Counted from the stretch's first letter, positions 1 to 10,338 are shown. The stretch is 64,000 bases of DNA from Bemisia tabaci (GCF_918797505.1 NC_092800.1:25001577-25065576); one strand, 5' to 3'. Notes: generated by a model from the sequence alone, not told the origin. Translations and numbers: made by a program.

Positions 1-80
1 GAGATCTGCAAGGCAAAAAGAAAAGAAAAAAATATGATTAGTTTGCCATCAATTTAAAATATCACATATTATAAATCGTA

Positions 81-347
81 CACTGGGAAAAAAAAAACAA
101 AAAAAAAAAAAAAAAAAAAAAAACAAAAAAAAAACACATTGGAACTGGAGTCCAGACTCTTGAAAACATTGACAAGAAAAAATACTCTTGATTCAATCGG
201 ATTTTTGCTTGAATCAAAACGAAATCCTCTTAAATTAAAGAGGCTCGGTTCTTCATTTAAGCTAAATTCTGATTGAATCAAGAGTACTTTTTCTTGTCGA
301 TGTTTTTAAGAGTCTGAACTCTAGATCCAATGTGTTTTTTTCCAGTG
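81..347. mobile_element. Family A MITE, TA target duplication
   Basis: Ends CACTGGGAAAA...TTTTTTTCCAGTG are flanked by TA on both sides (79-80, 348-349). Long inverted arms include GGAGTCCAGACTCTTGAAAA and the mirrored AAGAGTCTGAACTC. Related copies lie at 7034-7293, 34225-34363 and 55706-55936. TA duplication suggests a Tc1/mariner-mobilised family. Confidence 0.85.
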
Positions 348-540
348 TAAGGTAATTCGATGAAAATAACATAGACAAAGAGGGCATAACGCCTAATAGA
401 TAAGTATCTAGATATACTGTATCGAAAGAAATTGTCAAAACTGTGAAGATCAAAATTTAAACATTTTAGAATTTGGTGTGTAATTTGAACGTCGGAAAGT
501 AAAAGGTAGTGAAAGCTAATGAAACAGTAAACAAGGCACA

Positions 541-880
541 AATTTTAGCGTTCTGATATAAGATTCTTCATTCCAAGTTCACGTAAAACACGATTCGCGC
601 GGGCAAAAAAGAGAGAAAAAAATTATTGAAACCAACTCCAAACCAAAATATTAACGATTTTGGTTCACATTGGTTACAAGAATTTTGAATTACCCGCTCA
701 CAAGAAAAACAATGGTCTACTTGAATCAAAACACGCACTGCAGCAGTTTTGCTTCTTCATCGAGCTATGTTCCTTCCCCGCCAGTGACTTTGATACATTT
801 TTATGGCTAACTGCTCGATGCATCGTTGAAAATGTTGAATGCCCATACGAATTGAGCATGTTTCTAACCAACTAAAGTGT
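541..880. mobile_element. Partial family B MITE
   Basis: Matches the left part of family B (GCGTTCTGATATA, ACGTAAAACACGATTCGCGC, CACATTGGTTACAAG, CCGCTCACAAGAAA). Terminal repeats are missing and the right half is lost. A short open frame inside it has no recognisable protein features. Confidence 0.6.
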
Positions 881-1625
881 TCTTAAACCGGAATTTCATC
901 AGAGTATTGAACAACAGAATATGAACGTAAAAAGTAATGTAAATAAACTTTTTCCTCTTTGACACCCACCCAGAAACACAGGTTACAATGCTAAAGGTAG
1001 TAACTTTACGTAACTGAAATGAAGATAATCCGACAGAATTTTGAATGGTACGTCCATTAGTCCGAAACTAATTTTCCTCGGAGACTAAAAACAAAAACCG
1101 CTATCTGCACTTTAAAAACTTGGAGGTCATGATTTCAGGCCGCACTTTCCTGTTGACATATTTAGCGAACGGGATTCTGTAAGATCAAGGAAAACCAGCG
1201 ACAGTCATTGAACTAACTAAAGAGGTGCGGAGGATAGTAAATTTGTCGGAAAACACGGTTTTATTCATCAGTTGGGAAACTCCGCTCAGGCATTGGAGGT
1301 AAGTCTTCTATTGAGAAATTACCCATCAAATTCATTATGACATTACCCATCTAATTCATCATAATCTTATCTTTTCAAAATATCTTAACACGATTTTAGA
1401 TGAAAATTATTCTTCATTCGCGGTCGCTGTTGCTCTATTCGGAAATCTCTGGGGAAAATGTGCAGCAACATATCTCCGTATCTTCGTCAAATTCCCTTCT
1501 ATCTTTTCAAATTTTAGAATTACTTGTTGCATTTCAGTTTTCACGAAATCGTAATCTAAATAGTATTCTTTGCCGTTCACCTGAACTTGATCAAAAATAA
1601 ATAAGGAAAAAGAAAATTCAGTTAC
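880..1625. other. Non-coding, nothing recognised
   Basis: AT-rich sequence with only short open frames on either strand. No domain, RNA or clear repeat was recognised. Confidence 0.5.
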
Positions 1626-1627
1626 AA

Positions 1628-1765
1628 AAGCCTGTGTCACACTTTCAAAGCTAGCCATCAAAATATCAAGGTCAGGAGTTGTGATTGGTTTATTCGATGA
1701 TTTGGACCAAATTCACTTAACCTTGACATTTTGATGGAGTATTTTGATAGTGTGACACGCAGGCT
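1628..1765. repeat. Short imperfect inverted repeat
   Basis: AGCCTGTGTCACACTTTCAA near 1630 is mirrored by GATAGTGTGACACGCAGGCT ending at 1765, with inner arms CATCAAAATATCAAGG / CCTTGACATTTTGATG. About 138 bp in total, MITE-like. Confidence 0.65.
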
Positions 1766-1899
1766 AAAGTGTCAAAGTATTTGAAAAGTGAATGCCGCGT
1801 CCATATGCGGAACTCAGAACTTTTTGCAGAGGAGCTGAAGGGCATTCAGTGGCGATTTTGAGAGATAGAAGCGAAAGTTTTCTACCATTTAAATCATTA

Positions 1900-2000
1900 A
1901 TTGAAAGTATAGATTTCGATAACACAAGCTGCCTCACGAAGAATCGATTGTTTTGCAAACATTTAAATGGAGGAAAGACAGTGTTGCCAACTTTCAACGA
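1900..2000. repeat. Family P repeat fragment
   Basis: Contains AGAATCGATTGTTTTGCAAA...TTTAAATGGAGG...AGTGTTGCCAA, closely matching 20820-20880 just upstream of gene 2. It is related to the palindromic repeats at 17068-17236 and 31018-31197. Confidence 0.55.
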
Positions 2001-2249
2001 TCCAATCAAATATCCGACGATTAATTTAATTCATTATTCTTTTCTTCATCACTCGGAATGATTTCATTTTGTAAAATTCAATAAAGCGCATGTTCAAACA
2101 TTACGCTTGCTTTAAAAACATTCTTACACTCATCTATGTGGTACATTTGTCGTTTTAGCTACTTGGCGATAAGGAACTAGAAAACTACTTAAACTACACA
2201 TTCCTAGACTTCACGAGCAACAAATCCCTACCGCAAAAAGACTTCGAGC

Positions 2250-3372
2250 TGGAAAAGAAGGCGGTTTGCCTTCATTTGAATGATTAGGCAATTACAACCG
2301 CCTTCACTTGAATGACAGTGTAAAAACCGTCGGTTTCATTTCAACGTTCACACAACGACAGTCACTTTCATTTGGAAAGTAGGCGACAACCATATGTTCC
2401 ATTTGAAAAATACTAGGCGCCATCATTTATGAGATTGGTCAATCATTACCTTTTTCATTTAAAATATTTAGACAAAAACCGCTTGTTGTTCAATTTAAAA
2501 GATAATATAATAATTAGACAATAGAATTTGCCTTCATTTGAATGTCATAGCGACAAATTCGCCTTCTTTGAAAAGATTCAGGAATAACCACCCGCTTCTT
2601 TAAGATAATTATTAAATACCGGTTACCTCCATTTGAAAGATTAGATGATGACAGCTGCTTTTATTAGCAAGATTAAGCAATTCTAATCACATTCATTTCA
2701 ATGCTATAACAGTACAAACCTAGGGCTTTTAGAACAATAAGTAGTAACAGTCAACTTCACTCGAACGATTAAACGATAACACGCGCCTTGATTTGAAATA
2801 TTAGGCAATATTAGAACCCGCGGTTCGAAGGAATACTCTTCATTTGAGCGATTAGGCTACATTAGATACCGCAGTTCGAAGGAGTCGCCTTCATCTGAAA
2901 GAGTAGGCAAAATTTACTGCAGTTGGATTTAGTCGCCTTAATCCAAGAGATTAGGCAACATTAGATTCCGCGGTTCGAAGAAGCCTCCTTCATCTGAAAG
3001 ATTAGGCAACATATAGCGCAGTTCGAAGGAGTCGCCTTCATCTAAGAGATTCGGCAACATTTACTGCAGTTGGATTTAGTGGCCTTAATCCAAGAGATTA
3101 GGCAACATTAGATCCCACGGTTCAAAGAAGCCTCCTTCAAATGAGAGATTAGGCAACATAAACCGCAGTTCGAAGGAGTCGCCTTGATCTAAGAGATTAG
3201 GCAACGATAGATCCGACGGTTCAAAGGAGTCTCCTTCATCCAAGAGATTAGGCAATATTAACCGCGATTCGAAGGAATCGCCTTCATCTGAAAGATTAGG
3301 CAACATTAGATCCCGCGGTTCGAAGGAGCCGCCTTCATCTGGCAGATTAGGCAACATCAAATTCCACACATC
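2250..3372. repeat. 48/51-bp minisatellite ending 25 bp before the gene 1 start
   Basis: Successive GATTAGGCAAC boxes fall at 2850, 2901, 2949, 3000, 3048, 3096, 3147, 3195, 3246, 3294 and 3345 (a few variant), giving spacings of 48 or 51 bp that mostly alternate. Each unit also carries a TTCGAAGGAGTCGCCTTCATCT-like block. More degenerate units reach back to about 2250. All spacings are multiples of three, and the minus strand reads as 16-17 residue repeats of the form LMLPNLxDEGDSFEPRD across the best-preserved part. Probably the 5' flank or UTR of gene 1. Confidence 0.85.
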
Positions 3373-3396
3373 GAAGTAGTCACCCGCAGAGTCGAC

Positions 3397-3787
3397 ATGA
3401 AGATCATTGCTCTCCTGTCCATTTTGGCTATGAGGAGTCACGAGGTCGTTGGAGTGTTCGATGCCGGGGCGCAGTACATCGAAACGACAGGGGCGCACGC
3501 GTTCTTGGCCCCGGGGCCGGACGACCAGCGAGGGGTGTGCCCCGGCCTCAACGCTCTGGCCAACCACCGCTACTTGCCCCACGACGGGATCGTCACCATA
3601 ACGCAGCTCGTGGAGGCCTGCAACGCGGTCTACGGAATGGGCACCGACCTCGGCGCGTTCCTGGCTGCCTACGGTTTCGTCTTTGACGGCAACGTTGCCA
3701 AACTGAGCATCCACGGTCCCTCAAAAAATGTCACAATGGCCGGCAACATCCCCAAAGGCCTCACCTACAGCCACAACAATTACGAAG
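3397..3787 (+). CDS. Gene 1 exon 1
   Basis: Encodes the signal peptide, the Cys48 heme-ligand motif and the conserved NALANHRYLPHDG helix, ending at codon phase 1 within Gly131. The donor reads GAAG|GTAACA. Reading on past the donor gives only 13 more codons, which run into a MITE before a stop, so the intron is required. Confidence 0.88.
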
Positions 3788-6700
3788 GTAACACAGGTTA
3801 TACTACCGTGCATGGGACCCGAAGTTGAGGTCATGTGGATCTCTGAAGTTTTCTGATCACGCATCCGAAAACTTGAGGTCCAACTACCGAAGTTCGGGTC
3901 AGACATCTGAAGCTCTCGGTATGTACCGGAGTACTGCAGATGTGTGACCCGAACTTCGGCTGTTGGGTCTTAAGTTTTCGGATGCGTGATCCAAAAACTT
4001 CAGAGATCCATATGACCTCAACTTCGGGTCCCATGCACGAAGTTTTCTTCTCCGTGTGCTAAGGAAAAACGCCGTATGAGCCTTCAGCCTTTGCCATATT
4101 TCCTTCTATAGAAAAAGAATTGTCAAGGAAAATTGTGGATATTTTTCTTCAAAATTTTCGGACAATAGACCACTAGACAAGGTACGAATTTCAGTATTCT
4201 GATACATGTCTCTTCACCAAGATTTTACGTAAAACACGATGTGCACAACGAAAACTACCGAAATTACCTCCTTCCGAAGATATTTAATGATTCTTAATGC
4301 GTGAATTGAAACCATTCGTTCATGAAAACTCAATGCTCTGAGTGGTTCACGTCGCGCGCTAAACGTTATCATGACAGTCTCTGCGATATAAAAATCTGAC
4401 AACCTCGATCTTGACGCTTTGGCTCAGCTATAGCAAATTGCTTATAATTTGAACAACACATGGTGGGAAATGAACATTGCTCGATTGAGAAGCTTGCTGA
4501 AACTGTTGTGGTGCGCGATTTGACTCACGTAGAGCTTTGAGTTTATTGTGAGCGGGCAGCTCAAATTCCTCGTAACCAATGTGAAATAAAAACGTTAATA
4601 TCTTCGTTTTGAGTTGGTTTCAGCAATTTTCGTTGTGCGAATCGTGTTTTACGTGAAATTCTGGTAAAGAAACATGTATCAGCTTACTTAAATCCTTACC
4701 TTGTCTAAGGGTCCATTGCCAAGGAAAATTGTGGATATTTTTCTTTGAAATTTTCAGACAATTTTGTACGCAATTTATTCGAAATTCCTGAAAATGTCAA
4801 GGAAAAATATGCATGAATGATATCGAAAATCCATTTTTTATCGAGGGGAATTTGGCAACTCTCGAATGTTCATACGGCGTTTTTCCCTAGTACATACGAC
4901 AGAATAGGGACTGTGCATTAATGGCGCTAAGGGGCCGTCCATAAATTAGGTACCCACCTACGGTGAGGGGGATCTGAAGGTGAGTATAGAAGGGGGAGGA
5001 GGGAGGTTACCAAATGTCACCTTACTGTATCAGAAGGAGAAAAATAGTGGATTTTAGTCTTTTCCTATGTGCTTAAAGTTATTTTCGAGTCATTTAAAAA
5101 TACGAGTCAATGTGTGATACACCTGTGGCAAGGTTTGTTACAATCCTACGCCTACGAAAAAAGAGGGCCTGAAGGTGAGTGACATTTAGGTGACAAAAGG
5201 GGAGGGAGGGGTAAAGAATCGAGAAATGGGTGGCGTAATTGGACTACATTTTGCAATTTGGAACTATAAATTCTAGCCCGGTTTAAAAACAACGTATGAG
5301 CCATTAGTTTCCCTATGCACATACGTATTTTTACAGAAGAGCCAGAATTTATAGTTCCAAATTGCAAAATGCAGTTCAATTTATGGACGGCCCCTGGTGT
5401 TTCTTTTTCTTTTTCTTTTTTTTTTTTTTTTAAATTTATGGAATGTATGGTACGCGATAGATCAGGATCCTCTACGGTTTGGATGAAAGTCAATATAAGG
5501 CGCTTTTTCTGATGATTTTGAACCATCCCGACCTCCCGAGACACGTGACCGGATTAGTGAAGAGAGACCTTAGCTTCGAAAAAAAAAATTTAAGTCATTG
5601 GTCCCACTGGATAGGGTAAGAAAATGTGAAAAATTGACCCTGAAAGCTCAAAAATTGAGATAAATAAGACGTCCTGAAGTTCAAAGATGACAGTATTTAG
5701 GTTTCAGGGTTTTAAGATCGCAGAGGAAATTAAGGTCCATTTTCGGAATGGACCACTAGACAAGGTACGAATTTAAGCGATCTAATACATGTTTCTTAAC
5801 CAGAATTTCACGTAGAACACGGCTCGCGCAACGAAAATTACTGAAACCAACTCTTAACAAAGATATCAACGTTATTATTTCACATTGGTTACGAGGAATT
5901 TGAACTGCCCGCTCACAAGAAACTCAAAGCTCTACGTGAGTCAAATCGCGCACTACAACGGTTTCAACAAGCTTCTCAATCGAGTATGTTCATTTCCCAC
6001 CATGTTTTGTTCAAACTATAAGCAATTTGCTACAGCTGAGCCAAGGCGTCAAGATTGAGGTTGCCTGATTTTTATGTCGCAGAGACTGTCATGATAACGT
6101 TTAGCGCGCAATGTGAATCAAGTAGAGCATTGAGTTTTCATGAGCGGGTGGTTTGAATTCGCGCATCAAGAATCATTAAACATCTTCGTAAAGAGTTTGT
6201 TGCGGTAATTTTTGTTGTGCGCATCGTTTTCAACGTGAATTTTTAGTTACGAAACATGTATCAGAATGCTGAAATTCGTACCTTGTCTAGTGGTCCATTC
6301 TGACAAGAACATAGAAAAGGAAAACGTATGCACCGTTCGTTTCCCACGAACATAATTGTTTTATGGATGAGCCAGAAATTGTAGTTCTGATTGCAAGATG
6401 CAGTCCACTTCAAGCCATTTAAAACCGGAGAACACTTTTTCAAATTATGACACCTGGGCGTTAAGTTTCATTTCATTTCTTTATACGAAAATAATTTACG
6501 TACATTTTGTAGTTATATATTCATTTTGTTTGATTACGAAGGGGACGGATCGCCGACACGCTGCGACATTGATGTGTGCGGTAATTGCTACTTACTATGC
6601 CCGGACCGGTGGTCAGATTTGTACAACATGAGTTACCCGTCCGTCACCATGGACAAACTTACGGAACTCCGTCATAAGCGATTCCACCAGAGTCTCAATG

Positions 6701-7039
6701 AGAACCCATATTTTTTTGTCGCACCGTTTTCCGGAGTCTTCGTCGTGTCTGCAGCGTACACCTTCATCTACAGGTGCATTCTTTCAATACTATTAGTTCC
6801 CTTTATTATTTGATTTTTGATTGAGATTTGATTTGAGAACTTCAGTACCTACTTGGCAGAAAAATTCATTAATTTTTCAGTACCTCCGATTGAAGAAATT
6901 CGAAGAATTTCAAAGATTTGAATTTTTCGCTTAAAATGCGACAAAAATAACAAAAAATGAACAAAATTCCGGACCTTCTTGCGGAATTTCCGCACTTTAT
7001 CAGTGCTTCCGGACCGCCCTTGAAAAATTAGTACACTGG

Positions 7040-7079
<40 letters not shown>

Positions 7080-7984
7080 ACATTGGATCTAGAGTCCAGA
7101 ATCTTAAAAACATCGACAAGAAAAAATACTCTTGATTCAATCAGATTTAAGCTTAAATCAAGAACCAAGCCTCTTAATTTGAGCGGATTTTCTTTTGATC
7201 TAAGCAAAAATCTGATTGAATCAAGAGTATTTTTTCTTGTCAATATTTTCAAGAGTCTGGACTCTAGATCCAATGGGTTTTTTTTTTCCAGTGCGGACTT
7301 GTAGACACCCTGGGCCTTTATAACAATGCAGATATTTATCGGTTTCATAGATTCATGGCCAATCACACCAGCGAGCATCCTGAAGGCCATCTTGGCCCGG
7401 AGGTCCTGAAATCCTTCTTCTCGGTCACGGAGGACGCCTACGGGAACTTCAAGTACGAGTACGGCCACGAGCGGATCCCGGACAACTGGTACCGTCGCGC
7501 CGTCGGGGACGAGTACAATATCCCGTTCTTCCTGGGGGATTTGGAGGCCGCGGCCAGGAAGCACCCGGAGTTCCTCTCCATCGGCGGCAATACCGGGAAA
7601 GTCAACTCCTTCGTCGGGGTCGACCCCACGAACCCTAGCGGCAGCGTCTTCAACGCCAAGAACCTCGCCGAGGGAAACAACTTCTTCTGCTACTTCTTCT
7701 CGCTGATGCAGGCCTCGCCCAACGCCAACGAGTACCTGCAGATTCACCCAATCGAGTCTGCGACTGAACACTTCAGCCAGTTCAGCAGTTTCGCGAGCCG
7801 CTTCAACTGCCCGCAGCGCGAGCGACTCGACCCGGACGCCTTTGACAAATACCCGGGTTTCACGAGGATCGGGTTCCCGGACCCGGGGGTCGTTGTCAAG
7901 TACATGGAGAAGTTCAACTGTTCAACCCGACCAATGGAAGATAAAGCCAAAGACAAGAAGCGAAATGATGGGAAGTATTCATAG
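3397..7984 (+). CDS. Gene 1: secreted heme-thiolate peroxidase / unspecific peroxygenase-like protein (3 exons)
   Basis: Joining 3397-3787, 6542-6773 and 7351-7984 gives 418 residues in one frame, with GT-AG introns of 2754 and 577 bp. Residues 1 to about 19 form a signal peptide. VCPGLN with Cys48 matches the axial heme-ligand motif (normally PCP). EGD at 130-132 matches the Mg/heme-propionate motif of fungal peroxygenases and is split by intron 1. ERIPDNWYRR (248-257), GGNTGKVNSFVG (286-297) and NAKNLAEGNN (309-318) are typical of the long fungal enzymes. The family uses H2O2 to oxygenate or halogenate organic substrates; a secreted role is inferred. There are several N-glycosylation sequons and a lysine-rich C-terminal tail. 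The Arg/Glu acid-base pair of fungal enzymes is not apparent in the PYFFVAPFSGVFVVSAAY stretch. Exons are much more GC-rich than the introns. Start chosen because the leader begins MKI like gene 2. Family call strong; activity unproven. Confidence 0.88.
3808..4059. mobile_element. Family C MITE in gene 1 intron 1
   Basis: A palindrome whose arms read GTGCATGGGACCCGAAGTTG and the mirrored CAACTTCGGGTCCCATGCAC, with inner TCTGAAGTTTTC / GAAAACTT motifs. It starts about 20 bp after the donor. Related copies: 8002-8174 plus 13476-13610 (split), 32380-32580 (diverged) and 52175-52252 (fragment). Confidence 0.82.
4056..4891. mobile_element. Family D MITE interrupted by family B
   Basis: Ends GTGCTAAGGAAAAACGCCGT...CATACGGCGTTTTTCCCTAG match the family D copies at 52696-52947, 56576-56822, 60849-61100 and 61551-61794. 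It is split by a family B element at 4166-4715. A roughly 45-bp host segment (AAGGAAAATTGTGGATATTT...GACAAT) is present on both sides of the insertion. Confidence 0.8.
4166..4715. mobile_element. Family B MITE (about 550 bp)
   Basis: Terminal repeats related to TGGACCACTAGACAAGGTAC and its complement, with long inverted arms. Full relatives lie at 5749-6297, 27845-28397, 28447-28995 and 57564-58200. No transposase frame, so non-autonomous. Confidence 0.82.
4930..5395. mobile_element. Family E MITE (GGGGCCGTCCATAAATT ends)
   Basis: AGGGGCCGTCCATAAATT at 4930 is mirrored by AATTTATGGACGGCCCCT ending at 5395. A smaller family F palindrome with GAGCCAGAATTTATAG sits inside its right half (5243-5374). 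Confidence 0.8.
5749..6297. mobile_element. Family B MITE, intact ends
   Basis: Begins TGGACCACTAGACAAGGTAC and ends with the mirrored GTACCTTGTCTAGTGGTCCA. Internal arms carry the CCGCTCACAAGAAACTCAAA motif shared by the family. Confidence 0.87.
6542..6773 (+). CDS. Gene 1 exon 2
   Basis: Acceptor ATTACGAAG|GGGACG restores EGD-GSPTR in frame; donor CTACAG|GTGCAT leaves two bases of an Arg codon. The exon encodes a cysteine cluster (C-x4-C-x2-C-x3-C) just after EGD, then a helical segment ending TFIYR that aligns with TFIYW of gene 2. The ten bases ATTACGAAGG also occur at the end of exon 1. Confidence 0.85.
6774..7350 (+). other. Gene 1 intron 2
   Basis: A 577-bp GT-AG intron. It holds a fragment of a dispersed repeat (about 6835-7033) that recurs near 46935-47212, followed by a family A MITE at 7034-7293. 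Only about 60 bp at each end are not visibly repeat-derived. Confidence 0.75.
7034..7293. mobile_element. Family A MITE in gene 1 intron 2
   Basis: Starts after TA (7032-7033) with CACTGGAAAA and a long A run, and ends CCAGTG at 7293. The flank after the right end reads CG, so the second TA is lost. It ends 57 bp before exon 3. Confidence 0.85.
7351..7984 (+). CDS. Gene 1 exon 3 (terminal)
   Basis: Acceptor TTTCATAG|ATTCATGG completes Arg208 and continues FMANHTSEHPEGHL. It carries ERIPDNWYRR, the GGN/FVG block, the EGNN motif and the C-terminal KYPGFTR segment, ending at TAG. The nearby alternative acceptor at 7330-7331 would give an in-frame stop. GC content and G/C third positions are strikingly high compared with flanking DNA. 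Confidence 0.88.
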
Positions 7985-8001
7985 GCGTTTCTTGAATACA
8001 C

Positions 8002-8174
8002 GGAGAAAAAAACTTCGTGCGTGGGACCCGAAGTTGAGGTCATATGGATCTCTGAAGTTTTCGGATCACGTATCTAATAACTTGAGGTCCAGCTGCCGAA
8101 ATTCGGGTCAGACATCTGAAGTACTTCAATACATACCGAAGGGTTCGGGTCGCACATCTGAAGTATTCCAGTAC
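8002..8174. mobile_element. Left half of a family C MITE, split by the 5.3-kb element
   Basis: GAAAAAAACTTCGTGCGTGG and GACCCGAAGTTGAGGTCATATGG begin about 18 bp after the gene 1 stop. The matching mirror half (CCATATGACCTCAACATCGG, GTCCCACGCACTAAG) lies at 13476-13610. Confidence 0.8.
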
Positions 8175-8661
8175 TATCGCCGAATTTAGTTTCACGCAGA
8201 GTCTCAGGTGACTATTTAGCGACGGCGAGGCGCGGCGCGTTGCCTGATAACGCTCTCATGAAGACGCGCTTGTTCCTCTGTGAGCGCGTAGTCACTAACA
8301 CAGACGCACATGAAACACACACAGACATTTTCGCTCATTCACCGTGAGAATTCACGTTTTTGGCTCTTTGGAATGTAAACAAAGATTCGTAATGACGTAT
8401 CGCGCATCGATTCCAATTCTCGCTTGCCTCTTGTTCTTGTGACTAGAGCAAGGAAGAAAGGATCTCATTCCGAATCGGCCATTTTCAACCTTGGCCTGAT
8501 CTTCGAAATATTTTCAAAGTTGATAGAGGATCACCTCCAGAGTCTAAAACACTGATGCTTTTTGAAATCGGACGATCACGGAGGGAGGGGGAGGGGAGTC
8601 AAAGTAAAAAAATTAAACTCGCATATCTCGCTAACACTTAGTCGTAGAGAGATGATATTGG

Positions 8662-9808
8662 TCTCAAAGGACTGCGTGCAAAACGGGCCATTTGGGGCTC
8701 GGGGCGGATACCTTTGAGACTTTCCCTATTCATTCACCTAACAATGCCCCATCTTTTCCCAAAGTTTCAAGCCCCCCAAAAATTTTGGGGAGACGCGGCG
8801 GGGGGTCAAAGTTAAAAACCGGCAAAATTTTCGCGAATTTTTTACTCGAAAACCGAGAAGTTTTGGAAAACGCGGTTTAAACGAGCGTATTCAGCGTGAC
8901 GAGAGCTTTCAGAAAATGTATAACATCATAGGGTTTTGTCAACTTCAGCTCGAGTTATCGCCTCCGAAGCGCCGGAACGCTCAAAAAAGACCCCTTATTT
9001 TTTCACGTTAGGGCCGATTTAAAAAAAAGCCATTTTTTTATTTTGATGAAAAACTGATATGTTGTCCCTGACTCTCTGTAGCCCCTCTGGCTCTTTACCG
9101 CATGCTGGGGAAATGTTTTGGTCGCGAGTTATAAGAGCGGAAAGGAGCGAAGGTCGGGAAAATCGGCTATTTTAAACTGCGCGCGGCGACGGATCAGGAG
9201 ACATGTGGCAACAATGCGAGGTCGGCAGAGGAGTGTGATTCGCCGAACTGAGTGGGAGGGGACGTTTTCCCTCCGATCAACGCCGCGCGCGCAGTTTAAA
9301 ATAGCCGATTTTTCCGACCTTCGCTCCTTTCCGCTCTTATAACTCGCGACCAAAACATTTCCCCAGCATGCGGTAAAGAGCCAGAGGGGCTACAGAGAGT
9401 CAGGGACAACATATCAGTTTTTCATCAAAATAAAAAAATGGCTTTTTTTTAAATCGGCCCTAACGTGAAAAAATAAGGGGTCTTTTTTGAGCGTTCCGGC
9501 GCTTCGGAGGCGATAACTCGAGCTGAAGTTGACAAAACCCTATGATGTTATACATTTTCTGAAAGCTCTCGTCACGCTGAATACGCTCGTTTAAACCGCG
9601 TTTTCCAAAACTTCTCGGTTTTCGAATAAAAAATTCGCGAAAATTTTGCCGGTTTTTAACTTTGACCCCCCGCCGTGTCTCCCCAAAATTTTTGGGGGGC
9701 TTGAAACTTTGGGGAAAGATGGGGCATTGTTAGGTGAATGAATAGGGAAAGTCTCAAAGGTATCCGCCCCGAGCCCCAAATGGCCCATTTTGCACGTAGT
9801 CCTTTAGA
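8662..9808. repeat. 1.15-kb near-perfect palindrome
   Basis: Arms of about 528 bp (8662-9190 and 9281-9808) are almost identical in inverted orientation around a spacer of about 90 bp. One arm recurs alone, diverged, at about 29565-30000. The small mirror-image open frames in the arms are not genes. Confidence 0.88.
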
Positions 9809-10338
9809 GAAAAACACCAGCTTTCAAGCAATAATTACAAAATTGGTCCATTTTGGCAATTTCATCTATTATTGCTACGTTGCCGTAGTTCAAAAGTTCA
9901 GTTTTTCACATTTTTAGCTGTGGCGTTGCGTTGAGAGGTGCACATAAAATAACAGAACTATTTTCTAATGAAAGTATACCGTTTACGTTTTAACAAGCAC
10001 TAGCACCTAGGGAAACAAGTTCAGGGGGAGTTAAGATTATCCAAAGTTGACGCGGTACGCTGAGACCTGGGATGTTTGGAATCCCTACACCACCCACGCC
10101 CCCAAACTGACCACTAATCGTGAGGTTTTGCATTTTCATTGGTCAAGAGGACCATATTTGATGCATTGTGGTTATTGGTCAGTCTGAATCACTCAAGTAG
10201 GGGAGGAAGAGAGAGAAAGATCTATACTGAGCTCTTTTTCGTAACACTCTTTGTCATTATAATGGGTTTTAAACATCGGTATTTTACTTCTTCTTTGGTA
10301 AGAAGGAAACAAATGCTTCACATCGATTGAGTTCATGT

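Larger units (their letters stand above)
3788..6541 (+). other. Gene 1 intron 1, largely palindromic MITEs
   Basis: This 2754-bp intron holds MITE C (3808-4059), MITE D (4056-4891) split by MITE B (4166-4715), MITE E (4930-5395) containing a family F palindrome, another MITE B (5749-6297) and a family F remnant (6300-6418). Little sequence is left that is not repeat-derived. Confidence 0.8.

Noticed and set aside
3085..3714. 209-codon minus-strand frame over gene 1 exon 1 and the minisatellite
   Set aside because: The half opposite exon 1 is the antisense shadow of a GC-rich coding exon; the rest is repeat translation. No start context or domain. Only its period is reported as a finding.
7028..7771. 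247-codon minus-strand frame
   Set aside because: Antisense shadow of gene 1 exon 3 running into a poly-A-bearing MITE.
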